A stretch of 64,000 nt of DNA, from assembly GCA_934486615.1 (NCBI GenBank), contig CAKSQO010000004.1, positions 1 through 64,000 of the forward strand. The letters are read 5' to 3'. Each line of letters opens with the position of its first letter. Position 1 is the stretch's first letter. Both the position numbers and the translations under genes were made by a program. This document shows positions 60,620 through 64,000 of the stretch, piece after piece. A model generated the notes under the pieces. The model was not told the origin of the DNA, did not search any database, and saw nothing but the letters and a program-made list of their open reading frames with translations. This DNA comes from an uncultured Eubacteriales bacterium (GTDB taxonomy: Bacteria; Bacillota; Clostridia; Oscillospirales; Acutalibacteraceae).

Positions 60620-60696
60620 TGGCGTCCCGAGAGGGACTCGAACCCCCGACCCTCTGCTTAGAAGGCAGATGCTCTATCCAGCTGAGCTATCGAGAC
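60620..60696 (-). tRNA. tRNA-Arg (TCT)
   Basis: A 77-nt cloverleaf with encoded CCA; loop CTTCTAA gives anticodon TCT, decoding AGA. Confidence 0.95.
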
Positions 60697-60729
60697 AGTT
60701 ATTTCGCTTATCGCGGCTCAACGTATGAT

Positions 60730-60758
60730 ATTATATAACAAGCGGCTGGAGTTGTCAA
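60730..60758 (-). promoter_or_regulatory. promoter of tRNA-Arg
   Basis: Minus strand: TTGACA, 17-bp spacer, TATAAT. Confidence 0.85.
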
Positions 60759-60767
60759 CAATTTTAT

Positions 60768-61904
60768 TCAAACTCGTCGCATAGCGTCGATCGGGCGCAG
60801 CCGAGCCGCCTTCACCGCAGGTAAAAGTCCTGACACGACCGACAACGCCACTGCGACGGCAGCGACGAAAGCAAGGTAAGCAAAGTCAAAATCAACCGTA
60901 TGCCCCAGCACAAGCATAACGCCGCAAAATGCCGCATATACCGCCGTTCCGAGCAGCACACCGAGCACAGCCACCGTCGCGCTTTCGGCGATATACTCGG
61001 CGGCAATGGCAGCGCCTGACGCTCCGAGTGCTTTCTTTAAACCTATCTCGTGCACGCTGTCCCTGACGTTAAGCAGCATCATAATCAAAAGGCTGACCGC
61101 CGCGACGACGACCGACACCCCGGTAACTATCGTCAGCACAAGACTGACGGTCGTGAACACTTCGTTTATCCCCTGCCGCTGCTGCGACATATCCGTGACC
61201 GCCATGCCGACGAGTGCGCTCGACTGCGCCGCCTGCCCGAGCGCTTTCGGCAGCGCCGGAGAATCGCACACCATATAGTCCTCGGAGTAGTCCTCGCCCA
61301 TCAGCTCCTGTAAAAGCGTATACGGCACATACACGCGCGCTTCGCTCATTCCCGCTATCCGTTCAACGTATCTTCCCGAGGCATACACCCCGACGACCCG
61401 CAGCGTGAGCGACTGTGAGCCGACCTCCAGCTCAAGCGGACTGCCGATGCAGTCGAGCCGCGAAAACTTCGCGCGCGCCGTCTGCTCGCTGATAACGCAG
61501 ACGCGCTGCGCCGCGTCCGTGTCGCGAAAGTCGATGAAGCGGCCGCACTTCAGCCCGACGGAGAATATGCTCTGCGCGCTTTGTCCAACGCCGTAGACAG
61601 TCAGGCTGTCGTCTGTTTTGCTTACGGCCTCGGCGACCGAGAGCGGCGAGAAACGGCTGTCGGCCTCGGCGGCGAGCGCCGCGGCGGCCTTGCGCGCGCT
61701 TGTAAGGCTGAGTGTGCTGCTTTTGAGCTCAACGCCGTCAAACACAGTCGAGTCCAGCTCGCCGTTTATCGACTCAAACGCAATGTCGGCCGACGCGTGC
61801 ACCACGGTCACCGAAGCGACCGACAGCCCGATGCACAACGAAAACAGCATCAGCCGCCCGAGCTTGCGCGGCAGGCTCATCATAAACACTCGTATGCTAC
61901 GCAT
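60768..61904 (-). CDS. MacB/FtsX-type ABC transporter permease
   Basis: This protein of about 378 residues has one N-terminal membrane helix (LGRLMLFSLCIGLSVASVTVV), a large extracellular MacB-PCD-like domain (about 40-250) and three C-terminal helices with the FtsX signature EIGLKKALGASGAAI. ATG 61904 has GGTGGAG upstream and overlaps the adaptor stop by 8 bp. An ATPase normally encoded beside it is missing from this locus. Confidence 0.85.
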   Translation of the reverse strand: MRSIRVFMMSLPRKLGRLMLFSLCIGLSVASVTVVHASADIAFESINGELDSTVFDGVELKSSTLSLTSARKAAAALAAEADSRFSPLSVAEAVSKTDDSLTVYGVGQSAQSIFSVGLKCGRFIDFRDTDAAQRVCVISEQTARAKFSRLDCIGSPLELEVGSQSLTLRVVGVYASGRYVERIAGMSEARVYVPYTLLQELMGEDYSEDYMVCDSPALPKALGQAAQSSALVGMAVTDMSQQRQGINEVFTTVSLVLTIVTGVSVVVAAVSLLIMMLLNVRDSVHEIGLKKALGASGAAIAAEYIAESATVAVLGVLLGTAVYAAFCGVMLVLGHTVDFDFAYLAFVAAVAVALSVVSGLLPAVKAARLRPIDAMRRV

Positions 61905-62691
61905 TTTTCTCCACCTCGTCGACGGACTTCGCAACCCTTTCGCCCTGCTCGATTCCCTTGACGGCATAGCCGCCGTCGCAGGCGCGCGCCGACTCAAGGC
62001 GGCGCTTTTCAGTGCCGCAATAAGCATAGTAGCCCTCGGAATCGTAGCCGACCGCGCTTTGCGGCAGCACCACCGCCTTTGCCGCGCCGTGGGACGTGAT
62101 GAGCGCCCGCGCGCTGAGTCCCGGGAGCACGCTGTCGTCGGTTTCGTCCAGCGTGACCGTCGCTTCGATGAGCACATTGCCGCTCTTTTTCGCAGCAAGC
62201 GAGTAGACCTTTGCCACACGCCCGCCGTATGCTTCTTTTTCAAAGCCGTCGCCGCTGACGCTGACCTCGTCGCCTACAGAAACAAGCAGCATATCGGCCT
62301 CGCTCAAATTCACTTTAAGCCGCACGCCCTCCGTGCCGAGCACGCTGACGGCCTTGCTTTTGCCGTCGGACTCCTCGCCCGCGGCGAGGTTCAGCTGCGC
62401 GACAACGCCGGAAAGCTCGCTTTTAAGCTCACCCTCGCGACCGTTTATATAAACCTCGGCAAGCGCGTCGCCCGTGTTCACACGGTCGCCTTTTTCGACA
62501 AGCCAGCGCATAACCGTGCCGCCCTTTGCAAGGGTAGGTGCAAACTCCGACGTACTCTCGAGCGTGCCGAAGCACTGCAAAGTTACAGTGTAATCGCTTT
62601 CCTCGGCCGTCATGTACTCAATCGGTGCCGAGGCGGAGCAGCCCGACAGTGCAAGTATCAGCGCAACGCACGCAATAAGCCACTTTTTCAT
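61897..62691 (-). CDS. MacA/HlyD-like adaptor lipoprotein
   Basis: This 264-residue lipoprotein has lipobox LSGC (Cys about 18), a lipoyl/barrel-sandwich segment (GGTVMRWLVEKGDRVNTGDALAEVYI) and a beta-barrel C-terminal part. It lacks the long coiled hairpin of Gram-negative MacA. Coupled to the permease. It probably links the exporter to wall or substrate, with export of a peptide or drug as inference. Confidence 0.8.
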   Translation of the reverse strand: MKKWLIACVALILALSGCSASAPIEYMTAEESDYTVTLQCFGTLESTSEFAPTLAKGGTVMRWLVEKGDRVNTGDALAEVYINGREGELKSELSGVVAQLNLAAGEESDGKSKAVSVLGTEGVRLKVNLSEADMLLVSVGDEVSVSGDGFEKEAYGGRVAKVYSLAAKKSGNVLIEATVTLDETDDSVLPGLSARALITSHGAAKAVVLPQSAVGYDSEGYYAYCGTEKRRLESARACDGGYAVKGIEQGERVAKSVDEVEKNA

Positions 62692-62790
62692 CTTCTCACC
62701 TCAAGACTATTTTTATCAGCCAAGGTAAATTTAAACGGCAAAAATCATATATATTACGGAAAACAAACGCTTATTTAAGGAGGATAATAT

Positions 62791-64000
62791 ATGCGAAAAA
62801 TTCTTGCTCTGCTTTTGTCGACAGCGCTCGCGGCCATGCTCGCCTTTCCCGCAGCAGCGGACGAAGTCGACGAAAAAGGGCGCGTGGTAACTGAATATTT
62901 CTCGTCCGATATGCTCGAGGATACTTTCGGTGAAGCCGTCGCGGCGGCGGTGTCGTTATCCGATTTGTCGGCTCTGAAGGCTAAGGCGGCGATACTCGTC
63001 GACCGAAAAAGCGGCAGCGTACTGTTTGAGAGCAACGCCGACGAGCAGCTGTCGCCCGCTTCGATAACCAAGGTTATGTCGCTGCTGCTGATAACCGAAG
63101 CGATTGCCGATGGCAGGCTGACGCTTGAGACAAAGGTGACGTGCAGCGAGCACGCAAGCTCGATGGGAGGCTCGCAGATATGGTTTGAGGTCGGCGAGAC
63201 GATGACGGTCGACGAGCTGCTCAAGGCCGTGGCGGTCGGCTCGGCCAACGACGCGACGGTAGCCCTCGCCGAAGCCGTTGCGGGCAGCGAGGAAGCATTC
63301 GTCGATATGATGAATGCGCGCGCAAAGGAGCTTGGGATGACGAACACCTGCTTCAAAAACTGTTCGGGGCTTGATGCGGACGGCCACCTGACGACCGCGC
63401 GCGATATAGCGATAATGTCCTGCGAGCTGATGAAGCACAGCCTTATCAAAAAGTACACTACGATATGGATCGACTCGCTGCGCTCCGGCGCAACGCAGCT
63501 TGTCAACACCAACAAGCTCATTCGCTTTTACCCGGGCGCGACGGGACTTAAAACCGGCACGACCGACAAAGCGGGCTGCTGCCTTTCGGCTTCGGCCGAG
63601 CGCGACGGTTTAAGTCTGGTCGCAGTCGTCCTCGGCAGCCCGACGAGCAACGACCGCTTTGCAAGCGCCAAGGCGCTGCTGAACTACGGCTTCTCAAACT
63701 ACTGCGAGGCAAGCGTGCCGATAAGCCTCGGCAAGCAATCGATCGTGCCCGTCAACCACGGCACGCAGATGAGCGTCAAGCTGAAAGTTAAGGATAAGCT
63801 CGCCCTGCTGACCGAAAAGGTCAACAAGGACGGCTTCAGCGTACAGCTTGAGCTGCCCGATGAGGTCGACGCGCCTGTTAAAAAGGGCGAAGTCATCGGC
63901 CGCGCGGTCGTGTATTTAAACGCCGCGCGCGTCGGCGAAGCGGAGATAACCGCCGCTGAAAAGGTTGACAAAATGGATATGCCGCACGCGCTGCAGCGTA
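62791..64000 (+). CDS. D-alanyl-D-alanine carboxypeptidase (DacF/PBP5 type), 3' truncated by window
   Basis: 403 codons are present and the gene continues past the end of the window. A signal peptide (LALLLSTALAAMLAFPAAA) is followed by a low-complexity stretch. The penicillin-binding motifs are SITK (Ser 91), SAN (151-153) and KTG (254-256), and a C-terminal beta domain begins near 320. The enzyme trims the terminal D-Ala of peptidoglycan stems. AAGGAGG lies 7 bp upstream of the ATG. Confidence 0.93.
   Translation, partial: MRKILALLLSTALAAMLAFPAAADEVDEKGRVVTEYFSSDMLEDTFGEAVAAAVSLSDLSALKAKAAILVDRKSGSVLFESNADEQLSPASITKVMSLLLITEAIADGRLTLETKVTCSEHASSMGGSQIWFEVGETMTVDELLKAVAVGSANDATVALAEAVAGSEEAFVDMMNARAKELGMTNTCFKNCSGLDADGHLTTARDIAIMSCELMKHSLIKKYTTIWIDSLRSGATQLVNTNKLIRFYPGATGLKTGTTDKAGCCLSASAERDGLSLVAVVLGSPTSNDRFASAKALLNYGFSNYCEASVPISLGKQSIVPVNHGTQMSVKLKVKDKLALLTEKVNKDGFSVQLELPDEVDAPVKKGEVIGRAVVYLNAARVGEAEITAAEKVDKMDMPHALQR

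Noticed and set aside
61905..62243. N-terminal extension of the permease by 113 residues
   Set aside because: The extension is Arg/Ser-rich antiphase translation of the adaptor gene; the real start has a ribosome site at 61904.

Overview
The window looks like chromosomal DNA from a spore-forming member of the Clostridia, most likely an Oscillospirales-type gut anaerobe of moderate-to-high GC. The basis is gene content: WhiA, HPr kinase, CdaA/CdaR, a SpoIVFA/SpoIVFB-like protease pair, a T-box before pheST, TTG and GTG starts with strong GGAGG-type ribosome sites, and tRNA genes that encode CCA. No rRNA operon, CRISPR array or complete insertion sequence was seen. The species cannot be named from this sequence.

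Layout. 1-3870 is the right end of an integrative mobile element: candidate oriT, two small mobilization-type proteins, a ParB-like protein and a large serine recombinase. It ends just before the terminator of tRNA-Pro. 3900-5100 holds tRNA-Pro, a small membrane protein and tRNA-Lys, tRNA-Val and tRNA-Gln. 5100-12600 carries a DUF6062-type protein, an OGG-type DNA glycosylase, a small decayed islet, a self-regulated zinc-uptake operon (Fur-family repressor, znuA, znuC, znuB), radC and a pseudouridine synthase. 12600-15300 has L-lactate dehydrogenase, tRNA-Met and tRNA-Trp, an unusual repeat built on the tRNA-Trp tail, an orphan gene and initiator tRNA-fMet. 15400-23200 has proBA, rpsO-pnp, glyS and pfkA. 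23200-30500 is the co-directional block hprK-murB-rapZ-whiA-dnaE. 30600-38500 has a glycosyltransferase, an amidase-like protein, a CDF transporter and the run alpha/beta hydrolase-murF-like-ddl, then a second pseudouridine synthase. 38700-46800 has a methyltransferase, tRNA-Leu, an MreB-family gene, a tandem hairpin repeat, comF, recD2 and the c-di-AMP pair cdaA-cdaR. 46900-53400 has ispD-ispF, a DUF3343 protein with a cysteine desulfurase, and T-box-pheS-pheT. 53500-64000 has the SpoIVFA/B-like pair, rsmA, a NahK-like kinase, a PanE-like reductase, a frameshifted four-helix-bundle gene beside tRNA-Arg, a MacA/MacB-like pair without an ATPase, and the start of a DacF-type carboxypeptidase that runs off the window.

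Most genes are housekeeping: translation, cell wall, metal homeostasis, proline and isoprenoid synthesis, DNA replication and repair. The unusual content is between the genes. tRNA 3' ends are repeatedly associated with copied sequence (Pro/Leu, Trp, Arg). A 129/132-bp tandem unit of small hairpins lies upstream of the MreB-family gene. A 61-bp IS3-type miniature element sits inside the loop of a terminator. A membrane-anchored MurF-like ligase is embedded in a cell-wall operon.
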